Made by a program: the position numbers and the translations under genes. A stretch of 53,590 nucleotides of DNA from an uncultured Lachnospiraceae bacterium. Lineage in GTDB: Bacteria; Bacillota; Clostridia; Lachnospirales; Lachnospiraceae. This document shows positions 16,294 through 24,406 of the stretch, piece after piece. The notes under the pieces were generated by a model. The model was not told the DNA's origin, ran no database searches, and was given only the letters and a program-made list of their open reading frames with translations. The stretch is from positions 1-53,590 of the forward strand of contig CALFCS010000110.1 in assembly GCA_937950565.1 (NCBI GenBank), written 5' to 3'. The first letter of the stretch is position 1; each line of letters starts with the position of its first letter.

Positions 16294-16377
16294 TGCGGAG
16301 AAAGGGACTTGAACCCTCACAGGATAAACTCCCACTAGAACCTGAATCTAGCGCGTCTGCCATTCCGCCATCTCCGC
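16294..16377 (-). tRNA. tRNA-Leu (anticodon CAG)
   Basis: The acceptor GCGGAGA pairs with TTTCTCCGC at the 3' end. The anticodon loop is TTCAGGT between CTAGA and TCTAG. The long variable arm GGGAGTTTATCCTGTG marks it as leucine. Its 3' 25 bases are duplicated at 15462-15487, which suggests use as an integration site. Confidence 0.95.
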
Positions 16378-16388
16378 TCGCAACAAAT

Positions 16389-16417
16389 ATATTATCACAA
16401 ATATATGTATTTGGCAA
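16389..16417 (-). promoter_or_regulatory. promoter of tRNA-Leu
   Basis: On the minus strand TTGCCA (16417-16412), 17 bases, then TAATAT (16394-16389). The predicted start lies about five bases before the mature tRNA. Confidence 0.65.
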
Positions 16418-16437
16418 ATACTTTTTGAAATTTTTTG

Positions 16438-16460
16438 AAAAAAATTATAATGCTTATAAT
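16438..16460 (-). terminator. AT-rich terminator after the DUF4317 gene
   Basis: On the minus strand ATTATAA (16460-16454) pairs with TTATAAT (16450-16444), followed by a T-run to 16438. The stem is weak but correctly placed 18 bases after the stop codon. Confidence 0.45.
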
Positions 16461-16477
16461 GCAAAAATTTGCAATAT

Positions 16478-17605
16478 TTATAATGACTTAGTAATCTCTA
16501 TCCCGTTTACCTCCAGGTGTTCGTCAATTGCGATGACCAGGCAGCGCCTGCCATCGATTTCCCGGGTCTCTACAAGATCGGAGCGTTCCGGATTTACTTT
16601 TACAACAACGTCTGGTGTTTCCAGCTGAAAGGTCCGGAGGCTGGCGATGTTGGAGGCAAGAAGCGTGCCGCGCTCGCCGACGTTCTCTGTAAACTGTTCA
16701 TCAAAGTTTTCCATTTTCTCCTGTGAAACTCCGCTCCGTTCTAACAGATGCTTTACATCGGGTCTGGATAATTCCAGTGGGTCAGGGGATTCTTTTGTTT
16801 CTTCCAGCATCTCATTCAAATTGTCATGGATATTGCGTATCACTTCGTAGTCACAGTCATCCCCCAGCGTTTCACTGATAATAGACTGGAAAGTTGTTTT
16901 CTGGTCATTTGCGGTTAAAGGAATCCGGCTTCCCAGTACATTCGAAATGAATTCCGGCATCAGTTCCTCCGGTTTTTTTGAGTAATAGAGAATATGGTGG
17001 ATATCCGAAGCTCTGTCTTCAAATGCAGGGAAGAGAAACCCCTTTACCGGAAGCTCTACAAACCAGTCACGGATCCGGTCTTCGATATTATTTGTCTCAG
17101 CATTATAGGTAAGTCCGGCTTTTGTCAGGTTTACCGGGCAGATGCTGCACATGATATGTTCATATACTGTATCAGAGGCATCGAACATCTCTGTGCCATC
17201 TGTGGATTTGCCGGGAACATCATAGGCGGCATGAATAAGAATGATATAATAATTTTCCGGGTAGTTATAATTTTCAATAACTTTGTCATAAAATTCTTCA
17301 ATCAGAATGTCATCTTCCAGCTTGCTTTTCAAAAGCTTTAATAAAAATTCCTGTGTTCCGCCGGAAAGCTCCTGTTCCAGCGGAAAATCCATTGTCAGAA
17401 GATTTTTTCCGATGGTTCCGGACAACGTATGTCGAAATATGTCGAAATATTTGAAGGCTTCCTCTTCGGGAATAGATAAGAAGGCTTTTTTCAGTTCCGC
17501 TTTCTTTTCCTTCTCATGGTCCACATAACAGCCGCAGATACGGGTGATTGCACAATTTTCAGGTGTAAATTGCTTTCTTATTTCAAGTACTTCTTTTTTG
17601 TTCAT
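16478..17605 (-). CDS. DUF4317-family protein (375 aa)
   Basis: This is a soluble protein with no signal or membrane segment. It starts MNKKEVLEIRKQFTPENCAI and contains a cysteine pair in ITRICGCYVD, as in the DUF4317 family that is widespread in Lachnospiraceae. The C-terminal third is acidic and ends with the strands VVVKVNPERSDLVETREI and RRCLVIAIDEHLEV. I chose ATG 17605 over the GTG three codons upstream because AAGGAAG sits eight bases before it. It has its own upstream region, divergent from the sirtuin operon. Function unknown. Confidence 0.8.
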   Translation of the reverse strand: MNKKEVLEIRKQFTPENCAITRICGCYVDHEKEKKAELKKAFLSIPEEEAFKYFDIFRHTLSGTIGKNLLTMDFPLEQELSGGTQEFLLKLLKSKLEDDILIEEFYDKVIENYNYPENYYIILIHAAYDVPGKSTDGTEMFDASDTVYEHIMCSICPVNLTKAGLTYNAETNNIEDRIRDWFVELPVKGFLFPAFEDRASDIHHILYYSKKPEELMPEFISNVLGSRIPLTANDQKTTFQSIISETLGDDCDYEVIRNIHDNLNEMLEETKESPDPLELSRPDVKHLLERSGVSQEKMENFDEQFTENVGERGTLLASNIASLRTFQLETPDVVVKVNPERSDLVETREIDGRRCLVIAIDEHLEVNGIEITKSL

Positions 17606-17679
17606 TATGTACACTTCCTTTTTCAGACTGTTTCAATCTTATCATAACCCTAACATCATGTAAATGGTCAATTATACTA

Positions 17680-17708
17680 TTGAACCAATTGACAAAAACA
17701 GATATAAT
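17680..17708 (+). promoter_or_regulatory. promoter of the sirtuin-plsY-glycosyltransferase operon
   Basis: TTGAAC (17680-17685), 17 bases, then a perfect TATAAT (17703-17708). It lies 49 bases before the sirtuin start codon. A TTGACA at 17689 is too close to the -10 box to be used. Confidence 0.75.
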
Positions 17709-17757
17709 GGTTTTTATAAATTTTAGTTAGGAACGAGGATGAAAGGGGGAACTGCTT

Positions 17758-18489
17758 ATGTATGAGGCGGAGATTAAGAAGCTGCAGGAAATCATTGACG
17801 ACAGTACAAACATCGTATTCTTTGGCGGAGCCGGGGCGTCGACAGAAAGTAATATTCCGGATTTCAGAAGTGCGGACGGTTTGTATCATCAGAAATATAA
17901 GTATTCTCCGGAACAGATTGTAAGCCATAGCTTTTTTGTCCGGAATACAGAAGGATTTTATGAGTTTTATAAGGAAAAAATGATGTTTTTGGATGCAAGA
18001 CCGAATGCTGCACATCTGAAACTGGCGGAACTTGAAAAGGCAGGAAAGCTGACCGCGGTCATTACCCAGAATATAGATGGTCTTCACCAGGCGGCAGGCA
18101 GTCAGAATGTCTGCGAGCTGCACGGGAGCATTCACCGGAATTATTGTGAGCGCTGCGGGAAGTTTTATGATGCCGCATATGTAAAGAATTCCGAAGGCAT
18201 TCCAAGATGTGAGTGTGGTGGAACGATTAAGCCGGATGTTGTGTTATACGAGGAAAGTCTGGATTCTCAGGTGATACAGAAAAGCATTCTTGCGATCAGT
18301 CAGGCGGATACGCTGATCATTGGCGGGACCTCGTTGATCGTATATCCGGCGGCAGGATTTATAGATTATTTTCATGGGAAACATCTGGTCGTGATTAATA
18401 AGAGCGCAACAGCGAGAGAAGTGGGGGCAGAGCTTACGATAGCGGCTCCGATTGGGGAAATCATGAGCCGGATAGAATGTGGAGAGTAA
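17758..18489 (+). CDS. cobB: Sir2-family NAD-dependent protein deacylase (243 aa)
   Basis: It removes acyl groups from lysine using NAD. The NAD-binding GAGAS (24-28) with IPDFRS (33-38), TQNIDGLH (103-110) and the catalytic His122 are intact. A four-Cys zinc site is formed by Cys130, Cys133, Cys151 and Cys153. The usual Gly before IPDFR is Asn32, a mild variation. GGGGG lies ahead of the ATG. It is the first gene of an operon with plsY and a glycolipid-type glycosyltransferase, which hints that its targets may include envelope-lipid enzymes. That link is an inference from gene order. Confidence 0.92.
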   Translation: MYEAEIKKLQEIIDDSTNIVFFGGAGASTESNIPDFRSADGLYHQKYKYSPEQIVSHSFFVRNTEGFYEFYKEKMMFLDARPNAAHLKLAELEKAGKLTAVITQNIDGLHQAAGSQNVCELHGSIHRNYCERCGKFYDAAYVKNSEGIPRCECGGTIKPDVVLYEESLDSQVIQKSILAISQADTLIIGGTSLIVYPAAGFIDYFHGKHLVVINKSATAREVGAELTIAAPIGEIMSRIECGE

Positions 18490-18492
18490 AAG

Positions 18493-19110
18493 ATGCAGAG
18501 TTGGTTGTTTTTTGGCATTGTTGGATATTTGTCCGGAAGTGTTCTGTATGCGAAAATATTTGGACATCTTTTCAGACATGATGATATTGTGCAGAATAGC
18601 AAAGACGGTAATCCCGGAGCAGCAAATGCGTTTATGCAGGGAGGCTTTTGGTGTGGGATTTTTACATTGTGTTTTGATTTGCTGAAAGGATTTCTGCCAG
18701 TGTTTTTTTACCTGCATATGGGGAAATTTTATCCGACATCAGAGGCAGGACTTGCAGTCGTCATTGCGGCCCCGGTTTTTGGACATATATTTCCGGTATT
18801 TTATCAATTTAAGGGCGGAAAAGGAATTGCGACGACGTTTGGCTGTCTTTTGGGCCTGATACCGGACATTCATGCAGCGTTGGTCCTGGCATTCTTTTTT
18901 ATATTCTTTTCTGTTGTGATAAGGGTAACGCCTCATTGGAGCAGAACAATGGATACCTTTTGGGTTACGGCGGCTCTGTTTCTTTTTTCAAAAGAAAGGG
19001 CGGCGGTAAAGGCTGGATTTTTGATTATTACCGGTCTGGTTTCCTTTAAACTGCGCCTTAGCAAAGAAGAAAAGGAAGAGCGGAAAGTGAGAGTGTTATG
19101 GATGCGTTAA
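18493..19110 (+). CDS. plsY: PlsY-type glycerol-3-phosphate acyltransferase (205 aa)
   Basis: This is a membrane enzyme that moves an acyl group from acyl-phosphate to glycerol 3-phosphate in phospholipid synthesis. Family motifs are visible: GSVLYAKIF near 14-22, DGNPGAANAF near 38-47 and FKGGKGIATTFG near 104-115. There are five to six membrane segments. The C-terminal tail is rich in charged residues. It starts three bases after the sirtuin stop and overlaps the next gene by 13 bases. Confidence 0.88.
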   Translation: MQSWLFFGIVGYLSGSVLYAKIFGHLFRHDDIVQNSKDGNPGAANAFMQGGFWCGIFTLCFDLLKGFLPVFFYLHMGKFYPTSEAGLAVVIAAPVFGHIFPVFYQFKGGKGIATTFGCLLGLIPDIHAALVLAFFFIFFSVVIRVTPHWSRTMDTFWVTAALFLFSKERAAVKAGFLIITGLVSFKLRLSKEEKEERKVRVLWMR

Positions 19111-20222
19111 TCTTATCCTGCAGTACCGGCGGCGGGCATAATGCCGCAGGTCTGGCGATAAAAGAAGAATTACTGCGAAGGGGACATACGGTGGAAATGT
19201 TTGACCCGTACAGTCTGGTGAGTGAAAAACTGGCATCAGGGATTGGGAACAGTTATATAAAGCTTGTTCAGAAGATTCCCTTTTTGTTTGGAACGATGTA
19301 CTTACTTGGGGATATTTACCGAAAGCTCCCCATCTATTCGCCCGTATATCAGCTGAACAGCCGTGTGGCAAAACGATTAAGGAAATACTTGAAGATGAAT
19401 CATTTTGATGTGATTATTATGCCCCATTTATTTCCGGCGGAAATTACAACTTATTTAAAAAAACATAACACAGATATGCCGAAAACTGTTTTTGTTGCAA
19501 CGGATTATGTGTGTATCCCTTTTACAGAGGAGACGGACTGTGATTATTATGTGATTCCGCATAAAGAATTGGCTTCTAATTTTATTGGGCGGGGAATTCC
19601 GGAAGAAAAGCTCCTTCCTTTTGGGATTCCGGCAGGCAGGGCATTTTCAGAAGATATAGAGAAAAGAGAGGCAAAGAGACGGTTGGGACTGGATCCGGAA
19701 ATGGATTATTACCTGATTACCGGAGGAAGTATCGGAGCCGGGAAATTACAGGAAACAGTGAAGGTTCTGTTCCGCTATGCAAAGGGCAGGGAGAGGCTCC
19801 GTTTGATTGTGATATGTGGAAACAATGAGAAATTATATAAGAAAATGAAAGCCAGATATCCGGAGCTGGTGATTCTGATTAAGAGTACGTCTCGTATGGC
19901 GGAATATATGAAGGCCTGCGACTTGTTTTTCTCAAAAGCAGGAGGGCTTTCGTCCACTGAGGCGGCTGGGGCGGGGGGGCCGCTTATACATATTTCTCCT
20001 CTGCCGGGGTGTGAAGTGATTAACATGAATTTCTTTGTGGAACACGGAATGAGCCTGGGAGTTAAAAATATAAGAAAGGGCCTGCTTCCGGCGGTGGAAC
20101 GGCTGCAAAATGCAGAGGTTCTGTCTGTTATGAAGAAAAATCAGCGGAAATGTATCGGCATGTCTGCAAGAGACCAGATTTGTGACTGGCTGGAGCAGTT
20201 CGCCGGAGCAGATACAGAATAA
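19098..20222 (+). CDS. MGDG-synthase/UgtP-like glycosyltransferase (374 aa)
   Basis: The N-terminal STGGGHNAAGLAI block and the segment SYIKLVQKIPFLFG belong to the monogalactosyldiacylglycerol synthase domain. The C-terminal half has the GT28 donor site (GGSIGAGKLQE, SKAGGLSSTEAA). Such enzymes transfer a sugar from UDP-sugar to diacylglycerol and also set the lipid anchor for lipoteichoic acid. It overlaps plsY by 13 bases and a strong terminator follows, so it ends the operon. The sugar and acceptor are not determined. A peptidoglycan role (MurG-like) is less likely because of the N-terminal domain. Confidence 0.85.
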   Translation: MDALILSCSTGGGHNAAGLAIKEELLRRGHTVEMFDPYSLVSEKLASGIGNSYIKLVQKIPFLFGTMYLLGDIYRKLPIYSPVYQLNSRVAKRLRKYLKMNHFDVIIMPHLFPAEITTYLKKHNTDMPKTVFVATDYVCIPFTEETDCDYYVIPHKELASNFIGRGIPEEKLLPFGIPAGRAFSEDIEKREAKRRLGLDPEMDYYLITGGSIGAGKLQETVKVLFRYAKGRERLRLIVICGNNEKLYKKMKARYPELVILIKSTSRMAEYMKACDLFFSKAGGLSSTEAAGAGGPLIHISPLPGCEVINMNFFVEHGMSLGVKNIRKGLLPAVERLQNAEVLSVMKKNQRKCIGMSARDQICDWLEQFAGADTE

Positions 20223-20231
20223 AGAGAAAAG

Positions 20232-20280
20232 AAAAATTCTGGGGCAGCTGTCAGCTGTACCAGAATTTTTTCTTTTTTTT
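20232..20280. terminator. bidirectional terminator between the glycosyltransferase and hydF
   Basis: AAAAATTCTGG (20232-20242) and CCAGAATTTTT (20260-20270) form an 11-bp stem, with CAGCTG repeats in the loop. T-runs follow on both strands, serving the converging plus-strand operon and hydF. Confidence 0.9.
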
Positions 20281-20282
20281 AA

Positions 20283-21539
20283 TTAATATAAAACCTGTAT
20301 ACTTCTTTCAAGAATTCCTTTCATATAAGCGATAGCCGTGCCATAATTAGTCATAGGAACCTGTGCGTCTTCTGCACATTTCAGGCGATATTTCATTTCC
20401 CGTTCATTTAAGGTGCAGCCGCCGCAATGGATAATGAGCTGGAATCTTCCCAGGTCGACCGGGAATTCTGTCCCACTTGTAAAGGTAAAGTTTAGTTCCT
20501 TTCCTGTGTAGCTTTTAAGCCACTTTGGAAGCTTTACTGTTCCGATATCCTCACATTGTCTGTGATGGGTACAGCCTTCAGAAATCAGTACCGCATCTCC
20601 TTCTTCTAAAGTGTCGATTACCCGCGCGCCGCGTACCACGGTATCCAGATTTCCTTTATATCTTGCAAATAAAATAGAAAAAGAAGTGAGCGGAATTTCC
20701 GGCGGTACAATGCTGCTAACTTTTTCAAATGCCTGGCTGTCAGTAATAACCAGAGACGCTCTGGGATTTAGCTTTTCTAATGTATCTTTTAATTCGCTAT
20801 CTCTTACGACAACAGACACCGCCCCGGCATCCAGAATGTCACGGATTGTCTGTTGCTGCGGCAGAATCAGCCTGCCTTTTGGTGCCGCCTTGTCAATCGG
20901 AACGACAAGGACAATGATTTCTCCCGGATGAATCAGATCTGAGACAATATGACGTCCGGAATCTGAATCAGGGACGAGAGCGGCAATTCGTTCTTTCAAT
21001 TCATGAATATTCGTGTTATCCTGCGAGCTTACCCATATAACTGGTTCGGGACTAGTAGTAGAGATCATATCGGCAGCAGCCGCCGCCCCGGGCTCATTCG
21101 TACCCGCCATGAGAGGAAGCGTTTCATACCGCGCTCCTCCGGGAACGAGATCCGCTTTATTCATGACAATCAGGTAAGGAATTTTTTTGCTCTTAATCCG
21201 ATTTAAAATCTGTGTATCTTCTTCGGTCATACCGACAGAACCGTCTACGACCAGCAGGGCAATATCCGTTTTGTTTAGAATCTGGTATGCTTTTTGAATC
21301 CGCAAATCTCCAAGGGAACTGTTATCATCCAGTCCCGGAGTGTCAATTATGACAACCGGACCCAAAGGAAGAAGTTCCATTGTCTTTGGTACCGGGTCAG
21401 TCGTAGTTCCACGGATGTCAGATACAATTGCAAGATTCTGTCCGGTCAATGCATTAATAATACTGGATTTTCCGGCGTTTCGTTTTCCGAAGATACCAAT
21501 GTGCGTACGTTCGGAAGAAGGGGTATTATTCAGACTCAT
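20283..21539 (-). CDS. hydF: HydF, [FeFe]-hydrogenase H-cluster maturation GTPase (418 aa)
   Basis: This is the scaffold and carrier on which the di-iron subcluster is assembled before transfer to the hydrogenase. The N-terminal GTPase domain has GKRNAGKS (18-25), the G3 motif DTPG and the G4 motif NKAD. The C-terminal Fe-S domain has CTHH and HCGGC, the HydF cluster ligands. I chose the ATG at 21539 because AGGAGG lies nine bases upstream; the longer frame from 21569 has no such site. It is the last gene of the minus-strand operon after hydE and hydG. Confidence 0.95.
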   Translation of the reverse strand: MSLNNTPSSERTHIGIFGKRNAGKSSIINALTGQNLAIVSDIRGTTTDPVPKTMELLPLGPVVIIDTPGLDDNSSLGDLRIQKAYQILNKTDIALLVVDGSVGMTEEDTQILNRIKSKKIPYLIVMNKADLVPGGARYETLPLMAGTNEPGAAAAADMISTTSPEPVIWVSSQDNTNIHELKERIAALVPDSDSGRHIVSDLIHPGEIIVLVVPIDKAAPKGRLILPQQQTIRDILDAGAVSVVVRDSELKDTLEKLNPRASLVITDSQAFEKVSSIVPPEIPLTSFSILFARYKGNLDTVVRGARVIDTLEEGDAVLISEGCTHHRQCEDIGTVKLPKWLKSYTGKELNFTFTSGTEFPVDLGRFQLIIHCGGCTLNEREMKYRLKCAEDAQVPMTNYGTAIAYMKGILERSIQVLY

Positions 21540-21609
21540 ATAAGTGTCCTCCTGTTTTTGAAAACGCATCCGGCCATGCAGAACCGGGTGCGTATATTAT
21601 CTGGGGTTA

Positions 21610-23031
21610 TTAGAACCGGAAATCTCTCCGGTTATTTTCCCGAATCAGTTTCAGATTTTCCATTACAACTGCACGTGCCTTTTCGTTTGGTACATTTAAG
21701 ACCTCTTTGTCAATAATTTTATCTCCAATGGCTTTTGTTGCCGGGGAAGCATAATCCATAAGATATTCCTGCAGCGTCATCAGTGCATTTGGATGGCAGC
21801 AGTTCTGAATCTGTCCACTCTTACACAGGGACATAAAACGGTCCCCGGTTCTTCCTTCCCGGTAACATGCAGTACAGAAGCTTGGGATATAGTCCATTTC
21901 CATAAGCCAGCGGACAACCTCATCTAAGGTACGGTTGTCAATGACATCAAACTGCTCGGATTTCTCATCCTCCGGTTCCGGTTCACAGTAGCCTCCGACA
22001 CTGGTGCGGGAGCCGCCACTGATCTGTGAGATGCCAAGATGCAGAACCCGTTCCCGAACCTTCTGGCTTTCTCTTGTAGAAATAATCATGCCGGTATATG
22101 GTACGGCAATCCGGATACATGCAACGATTTTTGCAAAAGTGTCATCGTCGATTCCGTTGGTAAATGAACTTGCATCAATATCATCTGCATTTCTGAGTCT
22201 TGGAACACTGATGGTATGAGGACCTACACCGAAGGCGGCTTCCAGATGCTCCGCGTGCATCAGAAGACCGGCAAATTCGTAGCGGTATTTGTCCAGACCG
22301 AAAAGTACACCGACGCCTACATCATCGACACCGCCTTCCATGGCACGGTCCATTGCTTCTGTGTGGTAATCATAGTCATGCTTCGGGCCGGTCGGATGCA
22401 GGGCAAGGTAGTTTTCTTTATGGTAAGTCTCCTGGAACAGGATGTAAGTTCCGATTCCTGCTTCCTTGAGGAGGCGGTAATTGTCCACCGTTGTTGCTGC
22501 AATGTTAATATTGACACGGCGGATGGCGCCGTTCTTATGTTTGATATTGTAAATGGTGTTGATAGAATCCAGATAATATTCCATCGTGTTATGTACCGGG
22601 TCCTCTCCGGCTTCCAATGCAAGACGTTTGTGTCCCATATCCTGAAGTGCAATGACTTCTCTGCGGATGTCTTCCTGGGAAAGCTGCTTACGTGGAATGT
22701 GTTTATTTTTCATGTGATATGGGCAGTAGGTGCATCCATTGATACAATAATTAGATAAGTAAAGTGGTGCAAAAAGCACAATACGGTTTCCGTAAAAATC
22801 TTTTTTGATTTGTTCTGCAAGGCGGAAAATTTTCTCGTTCAGGTTTTTGTCCTGACAGGCAAGGAGAACGGAAGCCTCGCGGTGGGAGAGCCCTTTGCGT
22901 CTTGCCGCCTTTTCAATCAGAGATTCAATGAGCGGAATATTGTTCGCATTTTCATCTGCATAGGCGAGCGTTTCCAGAATCTCCTCGTGGTTAATAAAAT
23001 CTTCTGCGTGTTTTGAATTTACATCATACAT
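21610..23031 (-). CDS. hydG: HydG, radical SAM tyrosine lyase for H-cluster assembly (473 aa)
   Basis: It cleaves tyrosine to supply the CO and CN ligands of the H-cluster. The radical SAM cluster motif is CINGCTYC (Cys96, Cys100, Cys103). The C-terminal auxiliary cluster site CX2CX22C is Cys386, Cys389 and Cys412. Length is normal for HydG. CAGGAGG lies eight bases before the ATG. A hairpin (23067-23089) in the 90-base gap after hydE might tune relative expression. Confidence 0.96.
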   Translation of the reverse strand: MYDVNSKHAEDFINHEEILETLAYADENANNIPLIESLIEKAARRKGLSHREASVLLACQDKNLNEKIFRLAEQIKKDFYGNRIVLFAPLYLSNYCINGCTYCPYHMKNKHIPRKQLSQEDIRREVIALQDMGHKRLALEAGEDPVHNTMEYYLDSINTIYNIKHKNGAIRRVNINIAATTVDNYRLLKEAGIGTYILFQETYHKENYLALHPTGPKHDYDYHTEAMDRAMEGGVDDVGVGVLFGLDKYRYEFAGLLMHAEHLEAAFGVGPHTISVPRLRNADDIDASSFTNGIDDDTFAKIVACIRIAVPYTGMIISTRESQKVRERVLHLGISQISGGSRTSVGGYCEPEPEDEKSEQFDVIDNRTLDEVVRWLMEMDYIPSFCTACYREGRTGDRFMSLCKSGQIQNCCHPNALMTLQEYLMDYASPATKAIGDKIIDKEVLNVPNEKARAVVMENLKLIRENNRRDFRF

Positions 23032-23121
23032 GTTTGTTCCTCCTGATATAGAAATAGGTTATTTGTATCCGTCATTTTGTGAGACGGATGATTATCTGTA
23101 TTATATGAAATGTCTGAGATA

Positions 23122-24162
23122 TCAGACATTCAGGGAATCACCTCTTGCAGTGATAATCTGGTATCCGATTGCCTGCATCCGGTTTTCCAGAGATTTTCTG
23201 CATTCGGCGGCTTCCTCCCCTGTGCACAGCTTGTTGTCATACAGACTGTAATCTTTTCGTACATTGTCTGGTGACAGATTGGGCATGACTACATTAGCGC
23301 CCGCCAGGATTCCCAGTTCCCGCCCTTCCGGGTCAATGGTTCCAAGTGCAGTCGTGGCAGGAAGAAGAACCTTCGGGAGCATGAGCCTCAGCAGTCCGAG
23401 CATAAATAATGTCAGCTCCAGAGTGCCGGCTGTCTCATTTCTGAAAGGGGTATCCCGATGAGGGATAAATGGCCCGATGCCTACCATATGAGGATTCAGC
23501 TCCTTGATAAAAAGCATATCTTCCGCCAGATGTTCTGCAGTCTGATACGGAGAGCCGACCATGAATCCGGTGCCGACCTGATAGCCGATTTCCTTTAAAT
23601 TCCATAAGCATTTCTGTCTGTCCCGGGCGCTAAGAGAGCCTGGGTGAAGCCTGTTATAATGCTCAGAATTATAGGTTTCATGCCTTAAGAGATAGCGGTC
23701 TGCGCCCGCATCAAAAAAGGCTTTGTAGCTGTCATAAGATTTTTCACCAATGGAAAGCGTGACCGCGCAGTCGGGATAAGCTTCCCGGATACTGTGAATG
23801 ATGTCCGTCATCCGTTCATCCGAAAAATATCCATCCTCTCCGCCCTGCAGGACAAAGGTACGGAATCCCAGCTTATATCCGGCATGGCAGCAGGACAGGA
23901 TCTCGTCTTTGGTCAGGCGGTAGCGGTGTGCATTTCCATTGCTTTTCCGGATTCCGCAGTAAAGACAGTCATTCTTGCAGTAGTTGGTGAATTCAATCAG
24001 TCCCCGGACATAAATGTCGTGTCCATAGTATTTGTGCCGTTCCTCTCTGGCAAGAGAAAAGAGATATTCTGCAAGCCGGGGAGTACGCCCATGAATGAGC
24101 ATGCTCCATTCTTCTTTTGTAAGTGTATGGCTCTCATGGAGTTTATCAATCAAAGCCTTCAT
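23122..24162 (-). CDS. hydE: HydE, radical SAM H-cluster maturase (346 aa)
   Basis: It is the radical SAM enzyme that works on the HydG product to build the di-iron subcluster. The cluster motif CKNDCLYC uses Cys62, Cys66 and Cys69, followed by GIRKSN and the GGED block (LQGGEDGYF). The start ATG at 24162 lies seven bases after CGGAGGA. A longer frame to 24303 would read through the leader hairpin and is rejected. The stop codon lies within a 9-bp palindrome (23109-23130). First gene of hydE-hydG-hydF. Confidence 0.95.
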   Translation of the reverse strand: MKALIDKLHESHTLTKEEWSMLIHGRTPRLAEYLFSLAREERHKYYGHDIYVRGLIEFTNYCKNDCLYCGIRKSNGNAHRYRLTKDEILSCCHAGYKLGFRTFVLQGGEDGYFSDERMTDIIHSIREAYPDCAVTLSIGEKSYDSYKAFFDAGADRYLLRHETYNSEHYNRLHPGSLSARDRQKCLWNLKEIGYQVGTGFMVGSPYQTAEHLAEDMLFIKELNPHMVGIGPFIPHRDTPFRNETAGTLELTLFMLGLLRLMLPKVLLPATTALGTIDPEGRELGILAGANVVMPNLSPDNVRKDYSLYDNKLCTGEEAAECRKSLENRMQAIGYQIITARGDSLNV

Positions 24163-24180
24163 CAGTTGTCCTCCGAATAT

Positions 24181-24268
24181 AAAAAACCCGACACCTATGG
24201 CGTCAGGTTTTGTTTCGAATCTGTCCGCCTTCTCACGCAGGTGTGACCCTTTGTGGTTAGTACGTGTT
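24181..24268 (-). promoter_or_regulatory. attenuator-like RNA leader upstream of hydE
   Basis: Transcription from the promoter at 24275-24303 gives a leader of about 105 bases before hydE. Just before the ribosome-binding site it folds into a 9-bp hairpin (24199-24207 with 24187-24195, two G:U pairs) followed by six U, a complete intrinsic terminator. An upstream ACACCT (complement of 24239-24244) can pair with AGGTGT in the 3' arm of that hairpin, which would remove the terminator. The upstream part has a compact GC-rich segment (GGGTCACACCTGCGTGAG). I do not recognise a known riboswitch class. Confidence 0.65.
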
Positions 24269-24274
24269 GATAAA

Positions 24275-24303
24275 ATTGTACCATTAGATAGGCGGATGTG
24301 CAA
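24275..24303 (-). promoter_or_regulatory. sigma-A-type promoter of hydE-hydG-hydF
   Basis: On the minus strand TTGCAC (24303-24298), 17 bases, then TACAAT (24280-24275). Confidence 0.75.
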
Positions 24304-24334
24304 GAAAAGAAAAAGGTTTCGCGGGAAAACAAAG

Positions 24335-24362
24335 TTGAAAAATTTATAAATGTGTGTAAAAT
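24335..24362 (+). promoter_or_regulatory. promoter of the DNA glycosylase gene
   Basis: TTGAAA (24335-24340), 16 bases, then TAAAAT (24357-24362), about 45 bases before the ATG. It is divergent from the hydE promoter. Confidence 0.5.
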
Positions 24363-24406
24363 GGTAGATGGTTTAAAGTGTAATTACGGAAAAGGGGGAT
24401 GTTGTA

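Noticed and set aside
16293..16628. Plus-strand frame of 111 codons starting in tRNA-Leu
   Set aside because: It reads the antisense of tRNA-Leu and of the DUF4317 gene end.
17689..17708. TTGACA at 17689 as the -35 box of the sirtuin promoter
   Set aside because: It is only eight bases from TATAAT; TTGAAC at 17680 has the correct 17-base spacing.
22216..22758. 180-codon plus-strand frame opposite hydG
   Set aside because: hydG on the other strand has all catalytic motifs; this frame has no start site and no recognisable domain.
24181..24268. hydE leader as a TPP, ZTP, SAM or T-box riboswitch
   Set aside because: None of the conserved cores of those classes (for example the TPP CTGAGA, or the T-box TGGTACCGCG) is present.
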